A stretch of DNA of 64,000 bases from JADLHS01 sp049840435 (GTDB lineage Bacteria > Verrucomicrobiota > Verrucomicrobiia > Limisphaerales > JADLHS01), in assembly GCA_049840435.1 (NCBI GenBank), contig JASGKY010000025.1, positions 185,525-249,524 on the forward strand, given 5' to 3'. The notes under the pieces were generated by a model. That model searched no databases. It was given only the letters and a program-made list of their open reading frames with translations, and was not told where the DNA came from. Positions within the stretch are counted from its first letter, which is position 1; each line of letters begins with the position of its first letter. Of the stretch, positions 9,612 to 20,832 are shown piece after piece. The position numbers were made by a program, and so were the translations under genes.

Positions 9612-12600
9612 ATGAAGCTGAACTCTACCCTGACTCCGTTGTTATCCCTGCTCTTGATCCTGTCCACGGCCCACGGCGCGCGCCGCCAGCATCACGCTGA
9701 CGAACACCGACGCCTTGGGCGCAACGTCCTTCGATGCGAAGGGCAACTGGAATGCCGCCACAGCTCCCGCGGCGGGAAATAATTACTTCACGGCCACGTA
9801 TGGCCTGCGCACACCGCCGACCACCGCGAATTATGTTTTTGCTGGCGACTCATTGACCTTCCAACCTCCGACGACGAGCGGTTACAGCGTGCTCGTCAAA
9901 AGCCTCGTCGCCGCGGGCGCGACCTGGAGCATGACCATCAACAATCTTACCAACGCCGGTGGTTTGCTGCGCAGCGGCGGCAACACCGGTTCGACCACCA
10001 TTCTCACCGGCAACGTGTTCGCCGTGACCGCCAACTCAACCTTGCTGGCGGACCAATGCAGTTGGGTGATCAATTCCCCGCTCGCCGGCAGTGGTATTCT
10101 CACGAACAATTATCTCAACAGCCAGCTCATCACTTACGGCGCGAATAACTCCGCTTTCACCGGATCACTTTGGTTCGGCACTGGCGCTGGCGTCATCTTC
10201 GCGCATCCACTCAGCGCGCCCGGCAATCCCGTCACGCCGACACCTGGCCAGATCACCACGACGGCGGCCATGACGATCCAAGACACCGCCGGCATCACGC
10301 TCACCAACGCCAATGGCGGCATCACCCTCGGCGGCAATCTCACGCTCGCCACCGTCAACGCTGGTAGCAACACGACGATTGGCGTGAGCATCTCGGATAA
10401 CAGCAGCGGTTTCAGCGTCACGAAGAACGGCGCTGGCACGTTGACATTTTCCGGCAGCAACTATTTCAGCGGCGGCCTGACCCTCGGTGGTTTCTACGCG
10501 GGTTCGACGTTCCGGATTGGAAATTCCAACGCCGTGGGCACCGGTCCGATCACCATCACCGGCGGCAACAATCTCCTGCTCGACAACGTCAGCAGCAGCG
10601 CGATGACCTTGCCGAACAATAACGCCCAGACTTGGAACAGCAGCTTCGGCTTCATCGGCACGCGCAGTCTCGATATGGGCAATGGCTCGGTTTCGCTGGG
10701 CAGCAGCGTGACCGTCACGGTTTCCAACAACACCCTTACGGTTGGCTCGGTGTACAAAAATGTTTACGGTTACGGGCTGACAAAAGCCGGCGCCGGCACG
10801 TTGACTTTGAACGGCGGCGGTTACTACAACGGCACAACCGCCATCAGCAACGGCGTGCTTGCCCTCGCCAGCAGCGGCGCTCCGCTCTACAGCACGAACA
10901 TCTTCATCGCCTCGAATGCCACGTTGAACGTCACCGCCGCTGGCGGCTTGACGCTCCTTGCCAATCAGATGCTCAGCGGCAGTGGCACGGTGTTGGGTGC
11001 GCTCACGGACAACAGCAGTGCGATTCTCGCACCGGGCGGCAGCAGTTTTGGCACGCTGACGATCACAGGTGGTCTGACATTGAATGGCGCGGGCACATTG
11101 AATTTTGATTTGTCGAGCAGCTTGACGCCGGGCGCAGAACGAATGATCTGATCGTTGTTTCCGGCTTGCTCAGTCTCCCGGGCGGCACGACTACAGTGAA
11201 CATCTCCGGCTTGCCCAGCACCGGCACTTACACGCTCATCCAATACGGCTCGTTCTCCGGCGACCTCGCCACGCTCGCCGTGCCAACCGGTTATGTGGTC
11301 ACGAACAACACAGCCACCAAGACGATCCAACTCATCAAGACACGCGCCCCCGCTGCGCTGACGTGGCAAGGCGATGGCTCCGGCAACGTCTGGGACACGG
11401 GCACGACCGCCAACTGGCTGCAAGCCGGCACGAATCAAATCTTCAGCACCGGCGACTCGGTGACTTTCAATGACAGCGGCAGCACTGCGCCCGCCATCAC
11501 CTTGTCCGGCACAATTCAACCCGCCGCCACCGCGGTGACCGGCAGCCAATCGTATGATTTCACTGGCAGCGGCATCAGCTCCGGCACTCTGACCAAGAGC
11601 GGCAGCGGCACGCTCATTCTGGAAAACAACAACACCTACAGCGGCGCGACCATCATCAGCGGCGGTGCGGTGCAGGTCGGCAATCTCAGCGGAGCCAGCG
11701 GCGGCACTGCTGGCAGTTTGGGCAGCGGCGTGGTCACCAACAATGCCAGCCTTGTTTATTCGCGAGCGGACGCCGCGACGCTGGCGACTCCGATTTATGG
11801 CAGCGGCACGGTGACGATCAGCTCCGGGACGATTGCCGCGCCCGGCTCGAATTATTACTCCGGCACAACCTTCATCAATGGCGGCATCGGATTGCTGCAA
11901 AACAGCGCGGGCTTCGGCGACACCAACGGCGGCATCACCGTGGCAAGCGGTGGGCAGCTTTACATGGTGGCAAACGTGGACGTCGGCCCGAAAGCGTTGA
12001 TGCTGGCCGGCATTGGCCCGGACGGGAACGGCGCGTTGCGCAAAGGCTTCGCCGGCCCGACGACCTTCTACGGTCCAGTCACGTTGACGGCGGACACGCT
12101 GTTGAACGTGGACGGCGGCGCGACGTTAACCTTCGCCCATACAAATGGCGTCAATGGCGTCAGTGCGAATGCCAACCTCACCTTCGCGGGCGGCGGCACG
12201 GGCGTCATTCCCAACCCGCTCGCGCTTGGCTCCGGCGGACTCACCGTCAGCGGCGGCACGTGGACGATTGCGCCCAGCAACAACTTCTCTGGGTTAACCA
12301 CGATCAACGGCGGCACACTGCGGATCTCCGGCGCAAAATCGCTCGGCCTCGTGCCCGCAGTCTTCAACCCCAGCCAGGTGACGATGAACGGCGGCGCGTT
12401 CGGTGCGTCCACCAACGTCACATTAAATGATGGCAAGATCGGTATCACCATCAACGGCAACAGTTCACTCTCTATCCCCACTGGTGTGACGCTGACGATT
12501 TCCAACGAGATCAGTGGCGCGGCGAATCTGACCAAGGTCGGCGCAGGCACGGTGGTTCTCGCCGGCAGCAACAGTTTCTCCGGCCAGCTCTACATTGATA

Positions 12601-13712
12601 CGTTCATCAATTACCTCGACGGCTCGGACGGCATGACCGTGATCGCCAACACCGCCGCTCTTGCCAACGTTCCGGCGGTGCTCGGTACGCCTTACATCTT
12701 TATGAACAACAACACCGCGGCGAGTTCCACGCTCGGCCTGGATGGCAGCACGGGCAGCGTGAACATTGCTCCCGACATCTTCCTGCGCGGTCGCGGCGTG
12801 GCCGTCGCCAACATCCGCAATCTCGCGGGCAATAACACGGTCTCCGGCGGCATTACAATCTCCACCGGCGGCGGGATGTATATCCAGTCAGACATCGGCA
12901 CGTTGACGCTGGTGCAACCGTTCCCCTACATCGGCGACGCCGCCATCGGCTCGGCACGCAGCCTGACCTTCACCGGCGCGGGCAACATCGTGCTGCCCGG
13001 CGGCATCCAGAACGCCAACGGTTTCGCTGTCAATGTCACCAAGACCGGCACGGGGGCATTGGTTCTGACTGGCACGAACAGCAGCACCGGCACCACGACT
13101 GTCAGTGGCGGCTTGTTCACGGGCACGGGACTGGTTCTTGGCGCGGTGAGCGTTCCGGCGGGCGGTAGCATCGGCGCGGGCAACACCAATAGCATCGGCA
13201 CGCTCACCATCTCGAACAGCCTGACGCTCGCTGGAACGACCTTGGTCAAGTTGCACAAGACGGCGACGACGAACGACAAATTCGCCGGCCTGACCAGTGT
13301 CACTTACGGCGGAGCGTTAGTGGTGACGAATTTCGGCGGCACGTTGAACATCGGCGACACGTTCCCGCTGTTCACGGCCAGCGCAACTTCAAGCAACTTC
13401 ACCAGCATTGTGAACCAGACTGGCAACAGCAGCATCGGGTTCACCTTCAACCCGACTACGGGCGTGTTAAGCGTCGTGACCGGTGTTCCGAGCACGCCCA
13501 CGAATCTGACCTACAACGTCACGGGCAACACGATCAGCTTGAGTTGGCCGGCGAATTATCTCGGCTGGGTGCTCCAGACGCAGACCAACGCGCTGAGCAT
13601 TGGGCTGAATACGAATTGGTATGACTGGCCGGGCTCGGCCTCGGTGACGGCGACCAACATCGCGATCAATCCCGCCAGCCCGACAGTGTTCTTCCGGTTG
13701 CGTTATCCGTAA
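9612..13712 (+). CDS. Secreted autotransporter-associated beta-strand repeat protein (frameshifted)
   Basis: The protein is about 1,365 residues over three frames. ATG 9612 begins a signal peptide (MKLNSTLTPLLSLLLILSTA...). The frame changes near 9,680 in a GC repeat, again near 11,140, and then stays open to 13712. The body is a string of passenger-type repeats, each resembling 'LTKSGSGTLILENNNTYSGA' followed by 'TIISGGAVQVGN'. The C-terminal 70 residues ('ISLSWPANYLGWVLQTQTN' to 'FFRLRYP') look like the small beta domain that often ends verrucomicrobial secreted proteins. No membrane barrel is present, so export to the surface or medium by another route is likely. Function is unknown; adhesion or glycan interaction is a guess. 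Confidence 0.8.
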
Positions 13713-13772
13713 GCTTGGTTCTGCAGCACTCGTGCGAAGCGATTCGGGCGGGCGAAAGAAGTTGGGAAAAAC

Positions 13773-13809
13773 CAGACCTCGCGGGGAGCAATGCCTCTCG
13801 CGGGGTCTG
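13773..13809 (+). terminator. Imperfect GC-rich stem followed by TTATTTTC
   Basis: CAGACC...GGTCTG pairs across a central CAATG loop with two or three mismatches in the stem. CCTTATTTTC follows, about 60 nt after the stop of the rightward repeat-protein gene. Confidence 0.55.
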
Positions 13810-13888
13810 CCTTATTTTCAGGATCTTCTGCTAGTTGAAGTGACTAGACAGACAACCGGCGCAAATTCATCCAGAGTATGACGCGGGG

Positions 13889-14191
13889 TCAAAAATTGAT
13901 ATTGCGCAACACCAGCACGACGAGCGTCGCGATTACCATCATTCCGGCGGGCATGAATTTCTTGGTCTTCGCGAGCCGAATGCTAAACACGATCAACAGA
14001 ACAGCGAGCAAGACATTGGTAGCGCCACGGCGGAAACCAGCGGCAAACAGATCCGGAATCGCCAGCAAGATGAGCGCAACCGCGAAGGCGCTGGCCATTT
14101 GCAAAGAGACTTTGCTGCCCGCTTTCAAAAAGCCGATGAGTCCACCAACCACCAACAGGACGATGTAAATCCACAAGACAGTATTTTGCAC
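13889..14191 (-). CDS. TMEM14 family small membrane protein
   Basis: A 100-residue, very hydrophobic protein with about four short membrane helices and the signature 'GGLIGFLKAGSKVSL' after the first helix. This fits the TMEM14 (UPF0136) family, which is found from bacteria to mitochondria. The bacterial members have no firmly established substrate. The ATG at 14191 lies 16 nt downstream of the stop of the CPXCG gene on the same strand, so the two are probably cotranscribed. Confidence 0.8.
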   Translation of the reverse strand: MQNTVLWIYIVLLVVGGLIGFLKAGSKVSLQMASAFAVALILLAIPDLFAAGFRRGATNVLLAVLLIVFSIRLAKTKKFMPAGMMVIATLVVLVLRNINF

Positions 14192-14206
14192 GGCGCGCAG
14201 CCTGCC

Positions 14207-14386
14207 TCAACCGGCCATCACGTCCAAGCTCAGAATTTCTCCTGGCTCACACTCGGCCACGACTTCCATCGGGCGACAGCAGACTTCACAATCCGTCGTG
14301 AAGCGGTTCGTGCCCATGCTTGTGTCCACCACGATCTCGAAGCGCTGACCACAGAACGGACATTGGATAGTTTCGGAAACTTCCAC
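14207..14386 (-). CDS. CPXCG-motif small cysteine-rich protein
   Basis: A 59-residue frame starting at GTG 14386 (VEVSETIQ...). It carries 'IQCPFCGQRFEIVVD' and 'TDCEVCCRPMEVV', that is CPFC...CEVC in a zinc-ribbon layout, followed by an acidic tail 'ECEPGEILSLDVMAG'. This matches the CPXCG-motif cysteine-rich family, a small putative zinc-binding group of unknown role. It lies between the ABC permease gene and the TMEM14 gene on the same strand. The GTG start is the only reasonable one upstream of the motif. Confidence 0.75.
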   Translation of the reverse strand: MEVSETIQCPFCGQRFEIVVDTSMGTNRFTTDCEVCCRPMEVVAECEPGEILSLDVMAG

Positions 14387-14436
14387 GGGCTTACCCTACG
14401 CCGAATGAAGCGAAGTGCCAAAGGAGAAAATCGGCT

Positions 14437-16014
14437 TCACCCCAACGCGCGCTCCAGCGGAAACTGCCGGCGTTCCAGTTTCCGGTGCAAGGCCCGGTTC
14501 AGATAGGCGGCCACGATGAGTTGAAAAAACCACGTCGGTCGGCCCAACTCCTCGTCGAAACCAGCGTGCGCAACCACCGCTTGGGCGATTGATGACAACA
14601 GGAGTGGCAACACCATCGCGAACCCGATTGTCAGCAACAAGCCCACGAGAAAATGCCGGCACCGCACGGAAAAATACAACCCGATCACCGGAAGCACCCA
14701 GAACATCACGCCAAACGACCAGATATTGCCATAGCCCCAATCTGAGCCGGAAAAATAAAGCCCGCGCATCAGCAGCATAAAATACAGCCAGATGCCAAGC
14801 AACGTCACGATGGACGGCAAAAATTGCCCCCATAACCCACGCAATCGCCCGTTGATGATCTGACGCGCAGATAGCGGCGACACCAATAGCAGTTCCAACA
14901 CGCCGGTTTCGCGTTCACGTCGGAAACTCCCCGCCGCCGTCACCGCCATGCTCAGTGCCAACAGCCAACCCACGGCCAGTTGGATGCCAGCGGAGTTGTG
15001 GAAAAAGTTGTTGTCCGTCAACGCCACGCTGTAGAGCGAAATGATGATGGCAAACCACGACCAAGTGACCATGCGTCCGCTCCACTGTCGCTGTTCGAGC
15101 CAGCCGATCGGATTCCGCTCCAGCTTGCGTTGCATCCAGCGCTGTAAAAATCCTTTCCAAAGCACCGGCCGGAAGAAGACGCGCTCCATTTTTTCTACAC
15201 GCGCAGACGGCGGTTGATCCCGCCACACGCGACGCAGACAATTCGCGGCAAACACCACGGCAAACACCAGCACTGCCACCGACACCGCCGCCGCAAAACC
15301 AACGGCAGTGACAAGCTGTGGCAGCTTGAACATGCGCAACACATGGCTGAAATCCCCCGACGGCATCGCCACCACCCAGAACCCGACAAAAAAGTCGTAG
15401 GTGGATTGCTTGTAGCCCGTGTTCCAAGTCGTGGCAGAGTTGAGCCCCAACCCTGCCCCAACCAGCCACGGAAATCCAATGAACCCAAAGCACGCAAATA
15501 ACATCGTGAAGGCCATGGCGCGATTGTTGTTCTTTGCCAACGCTGACGCCACCAACGCCGCCGCCAGACACCAGCAGATTGCAGCGGCATAGATGACCAC
15601 AGACAAGGCGGCCTGCTGCCACACGACGCCACCGAGCAGAAAGGGAATCGTCAGCACCGGCACGATGGCCACGATCAAAGTCGTCGCCCGCAACCCATGC
15701 ACGAAGCCTTTAGCGATGACGATGTGCGGCGGGCGCAATGGCGTGAGAAAAAGCAGGCCAAGCGTGCCTTCGCGACGCTCCCGGCTGATGCAATCGGCCG
15801 CGCCCAACGGCACCAGCAACCAGAGCGCGAAATACGTCATCAGATGCAACCGGCCATAGAGCACGCCGCCCACATTGGGTTCAAACGCACTTTCATCCAT
15901 GAACCACACCCCGCCGACCAGCAATGTCAGCACCCCCAGCCCGCGCAGCCAGTAAGTGAATGCCTGCCGCGATTGCGCGCGGAGTTCCCGCGAGATGACA
16001 GGCAGGACGTTCAT
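14437..16014 (-). CDS. ABC-2 type exporter permease (second subunit)
   Basis: A 525-residue membrane protein starting 'MNVLPVISRELRAQSRQ'. Its first half carries 'DCISRERREGTLGLLFLT', the cytoplasmic motif of ABC-2 permeases, and about a dozen hydrophobic segments follow. A second internal copy of the motif ('RRERETGVLELLLVSPLS') suggests an internally duplicated permease. The start overlaps the stop of the upstream permease by 4 nt, which implies translational coupling. With the ATPase and the membrane-anchored protein upstream it resembles Gld/ABC-type exporter operons. The substrate is unknown. Confidence 0.85.
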   Translation of the reverse strand: MNVLPVISRELRAQSRQAFTYWLRGLGVLTLLVGGVWFMDESAFEPNVGGVLYGRLHLMTYFALWLLVPLGAADCISRERREGTLGLLFLTPLRPPHIVIAKGFVHGLRATTLIVAIVPVLTIPFLLGGVVWQQAALSVVIYAAAICWCLAAALVASALAKNNNRAMAFTMLFACFGFIGFPWLVGAGLGLNSATTWNTGYKQSTYDFFVGFWVVAMPSGDFSHVLRMFKLPQLVTAVGFAAAVSVAVLVFAVVFAANCLRRVWRDQPPSARVEKMERVFFRPVLWKGFLQRWMQRKLERNPIGWLEQRQWSGRMVTWSWFAIIISLYSVALTDNNFFHNSAGIQLAVGWLLALSMAVTAAGSFRRERETGVLELLLVSPLSARQIINGRLRGLWGQFLPSIVTLLGIWLYFMLLMRGLYFSGSDWGYGNIWSFGVMFWVLPVIGLYFSVRCRHFLVGLLLTIGFAMVLPLLLSSIAQAVVAHAGFDEELGRPTWFFQLIVAAYLNRALHRKLERRQFPLERALG

Positions 16015-17678
16015 GTCGACTCCATTGCAGTGGCTGCTTCAGCCTGATTCGGCGTCTCACGCACCTTCACATTGCCCAACGCAACGACCGAGCGGAATTG
16101 GCGGTGCAACTTTCGTAAGGTAGGCAGCGCGAGACAGACGTTCATAACAAAACAAAGAATAAACCAGATGACCATAATCCCAGCCACCGCCCCCATCCCA
16201 CCGCCCCCCATAACGAGAATGAAGAAGAACGCCCCCAACAACCAAGGCGGTAACAGCACCCGCATTACAGTTGCCATGAACGCGTGCGCGTAGTTCTTTT
16301 TGACCAAGGCCATCCACATGCCAACGTTCATGATCGCGCACCCGTCGACAAAGAGCAGCACCGCCCCACCAGCCATCGTCAGGGTCACCCAAGCGGCAAA
16401 TTCGACATTATTCTGAAAAACATCCGCCTGCACCGTGAAGAGAATCACCGCCAGATTCATGACCGTCAGAATCACCACCCACTTGCGGAAAGAATACCAG
16501 ATGCCGCGCAACTGAGCCGTGACGATGCTTTCCACCGACAAGGGTGAAACGAGCAGCAACTCCAGCGTCCCGTTATGCCGGTCCTCACTTAACAACCGAC
16601 TCGCCTCCGCCGCCACGAGACATTTGACGATTAAGTGCAGACAATAAGTAATGCCGAGGGCCACCACGGTCGCGGTTCGTTGCGTTGGATTACTGCCCAT
16701 CCCCACCTGCAGAAGTGAAAAAACCCAGAAGGGCAAAAGAACGATGAATGCCGTCCCCACCATCCGCCTCGGACGACTGTCTCGAGTGGTAAGCCAGAAC
16801 AAAGGCCGGTGGTCCCGCCAGCTCCGGCGTCGTGCGGCAGTCTGTGTGGAAAGCGGCCGCGGCTGAAACACCTCCGCCCGGATTGCCCGGCTCTGCTTGT
16901 GGTCCTGCCAAGAATTCGGCAACACCCAACTGGCCACCGCCAGACCAGCAGTGCCGAGTCCTAGGAACATCAGGATGCAATTCCAAAAGCCAGCCGCTCC
17001 CGGTGTCGTTGAATAAGCGTCGTACCACGCCAACCGGAAGGCATACGGCGGGCAACCCCATAGCAAAAACTCAGTTGCTGTCCCCGCGCCGTTGGCATTT
17101 CGCCCCACCGCCAACCACCACAAGATGGGAATCAACCCACCCATCGTGGCGAGCAGCACGATCGTCCCCCCCATCGCCACGCGAGCATCGCGGCTGAAGC
17201 TGGAAACCAGCATTCCCACCGCCAGCGAAAAATAAAGCGTCGCCACCAACACCAACGTCACTCGCCAAAATTCCCCCCACATTATGCCTCCCAGCAAAAA
17301 CGTCAGCGCCAAAACCGGCACGACGGCCAGAAAGGTGTAGAACGACTGGAGCGAGGTGGAAGCCAGTTTCCCAAGCACGACATCGTAACCCTTGAGGTCG
17401 GTCAGAAACATCAACCCCAATGTGCCCTCGCGGCGTTCCCGGCTGAGACAATCCGCAGTCTGAAAAACGCCCGCCAGCATCACGAAGCCCAGACTGGAAA
17501 AGCCAACGATGAGAAAAAGCAGGTGGGCACGCGCTTCGGGAGCATTGCGGCCTCCCATCAGCATCAGGAACACCCAAAGGCCCATAACCACGCCCGCCGC
17601 CACCCAGCGCGCCCGATGTGTCGCTGGCTGCCGCGCCTGCACCTGCAACTCCCGCGAGATGACGGGCAGGAAGTTCAT
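16011..17678 (-). CDS. ABC-2 type exporter permease (first subunit)
   Basis: A 555-residue paralogue of the following permease. It opens 'MNFLPVISRELQVQARQ' and carries 'DCLSRERREGTLGLMFLT' and later 'LSEDRHNGTLELLLVSPL'. It has numerous membrane segments and a basic C-terminus. The ATPase gene ends 10 nt upstream. Two related permeases with one ATPase suggest a heterodimeric channel. Substrate unknown. Confidence 0.85.
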   Translation of the reverse strand: MNFLPVISRELQVQARQPATHRARWVAAGVVMGLWVFLMLMGGRNAPEARAHLLFLIVGFSSLGFVMLAGVFQTADCLSRERREGTLGLMFLTDLKGYDVVLGKLASTSLQSFYTFLAVVPVLALTFLLGGIMWGEFWRVTLVLVATLYFSLAVGMLVSSFSRDARVAMGGTIVLLATMGGLIPILWWLAVGRNANGAGTATEFLLWGCPPYAFRLAWYDAYSTTPGAAGFWNCILMFLGLGTAGLAVASWVLPNSWQDHKQSRAIRAEVFQPRPLSTQTAARRRSWRDHRPLFWLTTRDSRPRRMVGTAFIVLLPFWVFSLLQVGMGSNPTQRTATVVALGITYCLHLIVKCLVAAEASRLLSEDRHNGTLELLLVSPLSVESIVTAQLRGIWYSFRKWVVILTVMNLAVILFTVQADVFQNNVEFAAWVTLTMAGGAVLLFVDGCAIMNVGMWMALVKKNYAHAFMATVMRVLLPPWLLGAFFFILVMGGGGMGAVAGIMVIWFILCFVMNVCLALPTLRKLHRQFRSVVALGNVKVRETPNQAEAATAMEST

Positions 17679-17687
17679 TGGAAACAG

Positions 17688-18641
17688 TTACTGCGTCTCG
17701 CCCCGCGTGACGCGCAAGAAGACTTCTTCAAGCCCGATTTCATCTTCACGCAATTCCAACAGCTTCACACCACCACGCACCAGCGTGTCAGCGATGACAC
17801 TGTGATCCGCATCGTGACTGGCGAAAGTCACTTTCAGCTTGTGATCTATGGGTAACACTTCCGTGATCTCGGTGCGGGCCTTTAACAGAGCCACGGCTTG
17901 CTCCGTATCGCTGCCAACGCGCACCCAGCAGACCAGGCCGGAGGACATCTGATCGCGCACACCCTGCACCGGACCGCTGTAGATCAGCTTGCCCTTTTCG
18001 ATGATGCAGACCCGATTGCAGATGGTTTCCAGTTCGCTGAGGATGTGCGAGCTGATGATGATGGTTTTGCCCATGCGCCGGAGTTCGCGGAGAATTTCCA
18101 TCATCTCGATCCGCGCCCGGGGATCGAGACCACTCGCTGGTTCATCAAGCAATAACAATTGCGGGTCATGGATCAGCACCCGCGCCAAGCCAAGCCGTTG
18201 CTGCATACCCCGGCTCAACGCGCCGATGAGCGCACCTTTTTTTTCGCTCAAGCCGACGAGTTCAAGCACATCGCCGACGGTTTTCTCCCGCTGCGCCGAA
18301 GGGATGCGATAACAGGCGCCAAAGAAATCCAGATACTCCGTCACCTCCATATCTTTATACACGCCGAAGAAGTCCGGCATATAACCGATGACGTGACGCA
18401 CCGCGTCAGCATCTTTGACCACATCATGGCCAAGGATTTTAGCCGTGCCAGCGCTGGGCGCCAGAAATGTCGCCAAGATGCGCAGCGTTGTCGTCTTGCC
18501 TGCGCCATTCGAGCCGATGAAACCGAACAAGTCCCCCTTGTTGACGGTGAGATCGAGATTTGACAACGCCGTCATCGCACCATAAGTGCGCGTCAGTCCG
18601 AAAGTTTGCACCGCAGCGACAGGAGGAGCTTCGTTCACCAT
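17688..18641 (-). CDS. ABC transporter ATP-binding protein
   Basis: A 317-residue ATPase of the CcmA/GldA type. Walker A is 'GSNGAGKTTTLRI' near residue 38, the signature is 'LSRGMQQRLGLARVL', and Walker B is 'LLLLDEPASGLD'. The H-loop is in 'IIISSHILSELE'. The C-terminal 90 residues form the usual extra domain of multidrug/lipid exporter ATPases. It is placed between the two permeases downstream and the large anchored protein upstream, with gaps of 4-9 nt, so one operon. Confidence 0.93.
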   Translation of the reverse strand: MVNEAPPVAAVQTFGLTRTYGAMTALSNLDLTVNKGDLFGFIGSNGAGKTTTLRILATFLAPSAGTAKILGHDVVKDADAVRHVIGYMPDFFGVYKDMEVTEYLDFFGACYRIPSAQREKTVGDVLELVGLSEKKGALIGALSRGMQQRLGLARVLIHDPQLLLLDEPASGLDPRARIEMMEILRELRRMGKTIIISSHILSELETICNRVCIIEKGKLIYSGPVQGVRDQMSSGLVCWVRVGSDTEQAVALLKARTEITEVLPIDHKLKVTFASHDADHSVIADTLVRGGVKLLELREDEIGLEEVFLRVTRGETQ

Positions 18642-18645
18642 AAAA

Positions 18646-20832
18646 TCAGTTTTGCGTTTGAAGTGAAATCGGGACGCGCCAGAGGGTATTCACCGCCGAG
18701 CGTTTGGTCTTGGTCTGGTTGAGCACGGGAACGGCCGCCGCATTGGGCGACCAGGCAAACAACATCGCCTCGCCCCGATCAATGGCGGCAGAAACATCCA
18801 GCCCCGGCGAGGCGACAAAATTCATCCCCCCCCGCACTTCGTTCACCTTGCCCAACAACGACGCCACCATGCTGGCGGTGGCCAGATCGTTGAGCGTCCC
18901 GCTATCGTGCCGGCCAAACGCGTATTGCCGCGCCTGCACGGCGTTGTGGTATTGCGCTAGGTTTCCCTGCACAAACGCATGCAGCGACTGCACATTGGTC
19001 CCGCCTTCATTCAAAGTCACGATCTTCTTCTGCCCCGGTTCAACTTCGCCCACCGGATAAAGATAATCGCCAATGGCCAGCCGCGCCGCGTTGACCGGTT
19101 TGCCGCTCCGATTTTCCACCGTAAGCGTCCAGCCACCGGTAATGGGTTTAAGTGACGCCGTCAACGGAGGCGGGCCGGAATTCCACCAATCGCTCAGATA
19201 CAACTGGCTCGTCCAAACCGGCACAAACACCTCCGCTTTGAAGTTGTCGCCGGTGTGTACCAAATTGCCTTTCTCGGAAGTCTCGCCGCCCCGCGACGCC
19301 AGATATTCGCCGCGCAACGTGGCGAACTTCATTTCACTGTGCATCGGATACTTGGCGTTGGCCGGCGAATAAATGCTGGCGTAGGTGCGCCCACGCAATT
19401 CCGCGCGCTCGCCGTTCGGCAGCACGTCCACCACGTGCAACTCGCTATACTCGGATTCGCCGGCGCGCAGTTTGTAACCGATGACGTAAATCAACCCCGA
19501 AAAGAACAATACATAACACGGGAACGTGATCCACGTGAGCATCGGACGGTTGATCTTCTTCAACCAGATGCGGTCCACCGGACCAATGACGACGAGATAG
19601 ACCAGCAACAGGATCAACAACCAGCCCACCGGCAGCTTATGCACCTGCCGGCTATCAATCATCGCCCCAAACAGACCGTCCGCACCCAGCCCATAGCCTG
19701 AGTAATAATCGTTGGAGGTATAAAGCTCCAGCGGCACCTCAACGAGTTTGGTCCAGAACGTCGAAAGGTTTTTCCACGACTTGAACGGCTCGCGTTCCGG
19801 ACTGAAGTTTAACAGCGTGATCCGGCCCAGATCGCGATTCGCCGTCACCACCAACGGCAGGTCGCCCACGGCAATCACCACCTTGCCATCGCGCAACGGA
19901 CCAGTAGCGACCCGGAGCTCTGCCGCCTCAAATATCGAATCCGTCCGCACATCGTCGAAAGCCGCCTTTGGTTGGTCTGCCTGATCCACAGGCGCAGGCA
20001 CTTTGTTGCGCCGCGCCTTGCCCGGAATCAATGCAAAATTCGTAATCGTCGTCCCCTGCTCCACCCACGCCTGCAACTCGGGATGGCTCGCCACCGCCAG
20101 CATGTCCTTTAAGTCGCACGGCAAAATGCTCCGCAACCACGGCACCGCGGCGAAATCGTTGGATTGCTCAACCGCCACGATCAGATGTCCACCCGCATGC
20201 AGCCACGCCAGCATGGCATTCGCCTGACTCACCCGCAGCGACGTCGCCACCTCGGAGTTCAGATAGATGGCGTCCAGGCCTTCGAGCAGCAACGGATTGT
20301 CCGGAAACATCGCCGGCTGAAACCGCGCCGACGTCGGTTGCATGTCTGGCTGATTGCGTTTGATGCTACGCAACGAAACGTTGCCTGCCGCCGAGCGCGG
20401 TAACGCCCCCACAACCTTCGTTTCCCACCCCACCGACTTTTGCGATCGGGCTGCCACCACTTCCTCGAGCACCCGGCCGCGCTGATCCACCAGCCGCACA
20501 TCCCAACCACTTTGATAGCGCCCCGGCGCGAAGGTCGGAATGAACACCCGCTTGGTCGTCCCGGTCGGCAGCTCGATCGGCAACCGCTGCGTCTGGCCTT
20601 TCCCGTAAGAACTCGGGGCAACTTCGATGAAGCCATTGATCGGTGCTCCGCTATTCTGAATTTCGCACGTGATGGGAAACCACGACGCCTCGCGGACCGT
20701 ACCGTCGTAGCCAAGGAAAACATCAAAGCGCAATTCCGCCTGTGCGCTCGCCATCAGGAAGAGAACCAGACACCCGCTGAGGAAGCATTGCCACGCGCCA
20801 TGCGCCCGGCCAAAAAGTGTTTTCTGAGCCAT
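18646..20832 (-). CDS. Exported membrane-anchored protein of ABC exporter operon
   Basis: About 728 residues from ATG 20832 (MAQKTLFGRAHG), with a signal peptide ending 'SAQAELRF'. An alternative ATG lies at 20853. A beta-rich extracytoplasmic region comes first. The middle resembles a class I glutamine-amidotransferase/IFT52-like fold, as in GldG-type proteins ('YLNSEVATSLRVSQANAMLAW'); this is inferred. Two transmembrane helices sit near the centre ('LPVGWLLILLLVYLVVIGP' and 'WITFPCYVLFFSGLIYVIG'), and a further beta-rich domain follows. It is the first gene of the ABC operon, 4 nt from the ATPase start. It probably works with the exporter; the substrate is not indicated. Confidence 0.7.
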   Translation of the reverse strand: MAQKTLFGRAHGAWQCFLSGCLVLFLMASAQAELRFDVFLGYDGTVREASWFPITCEIQNSGAPINGFIEVAPSSYGKGQTQRLPIELPTGTTKRVFIPTFAPGRYQSGWDVRLVDQRGRVLEEVVAARSQKSVGWETKVVGALPRSAAGNVSLRSIKRNQPDMQPTSARFQPAMFPDNPLLLEGLDAIYLNSEVATSLRVSQANAMLAWLHAGGHLIVAVEQSNDFAAVPWLRSILPCDLKDMLAVASHPELQAWVEQGTTITNFALIPGKARRNKVPAPVDQADQPKAAFDDVRTDSIFEAAELRVATGPLRDGKVVIAVGDLPLVVTANRDLGRITLLNFSPEREPFKSWKNLSTFWTKLVEVPLELYTSNDYYSGYGLGADGLFGAMIDSRQVHKLPVGWLLILLLVYLVVIGPVDRIWLKKINRPMLTWITFPCYVLFFSGLIYVIGYKLRAGESEYSELHVVDVLPNGERAELRGRTYASIYSPANAKYPMHSEMKFATLRGEYLASRGGETSEKGNLVHTGDNFKAEVFVPVWTSQLYLSDWWNSGPPPLTASLKPITGGWTLTVENRSGKPVNAARLAIGDYLYPVGEVEPGQKKIVTLNEGGTNVQSLHAFVQGNLAQYHNAVQARQYAFGRHDSGTLNDLATASMVASLLGKVNEVRGGMNFVASPGLDVSAAIDRGEAMLFAWSPNAAAVPVLNQTKTKRSAVNTLWRVPISLQTQN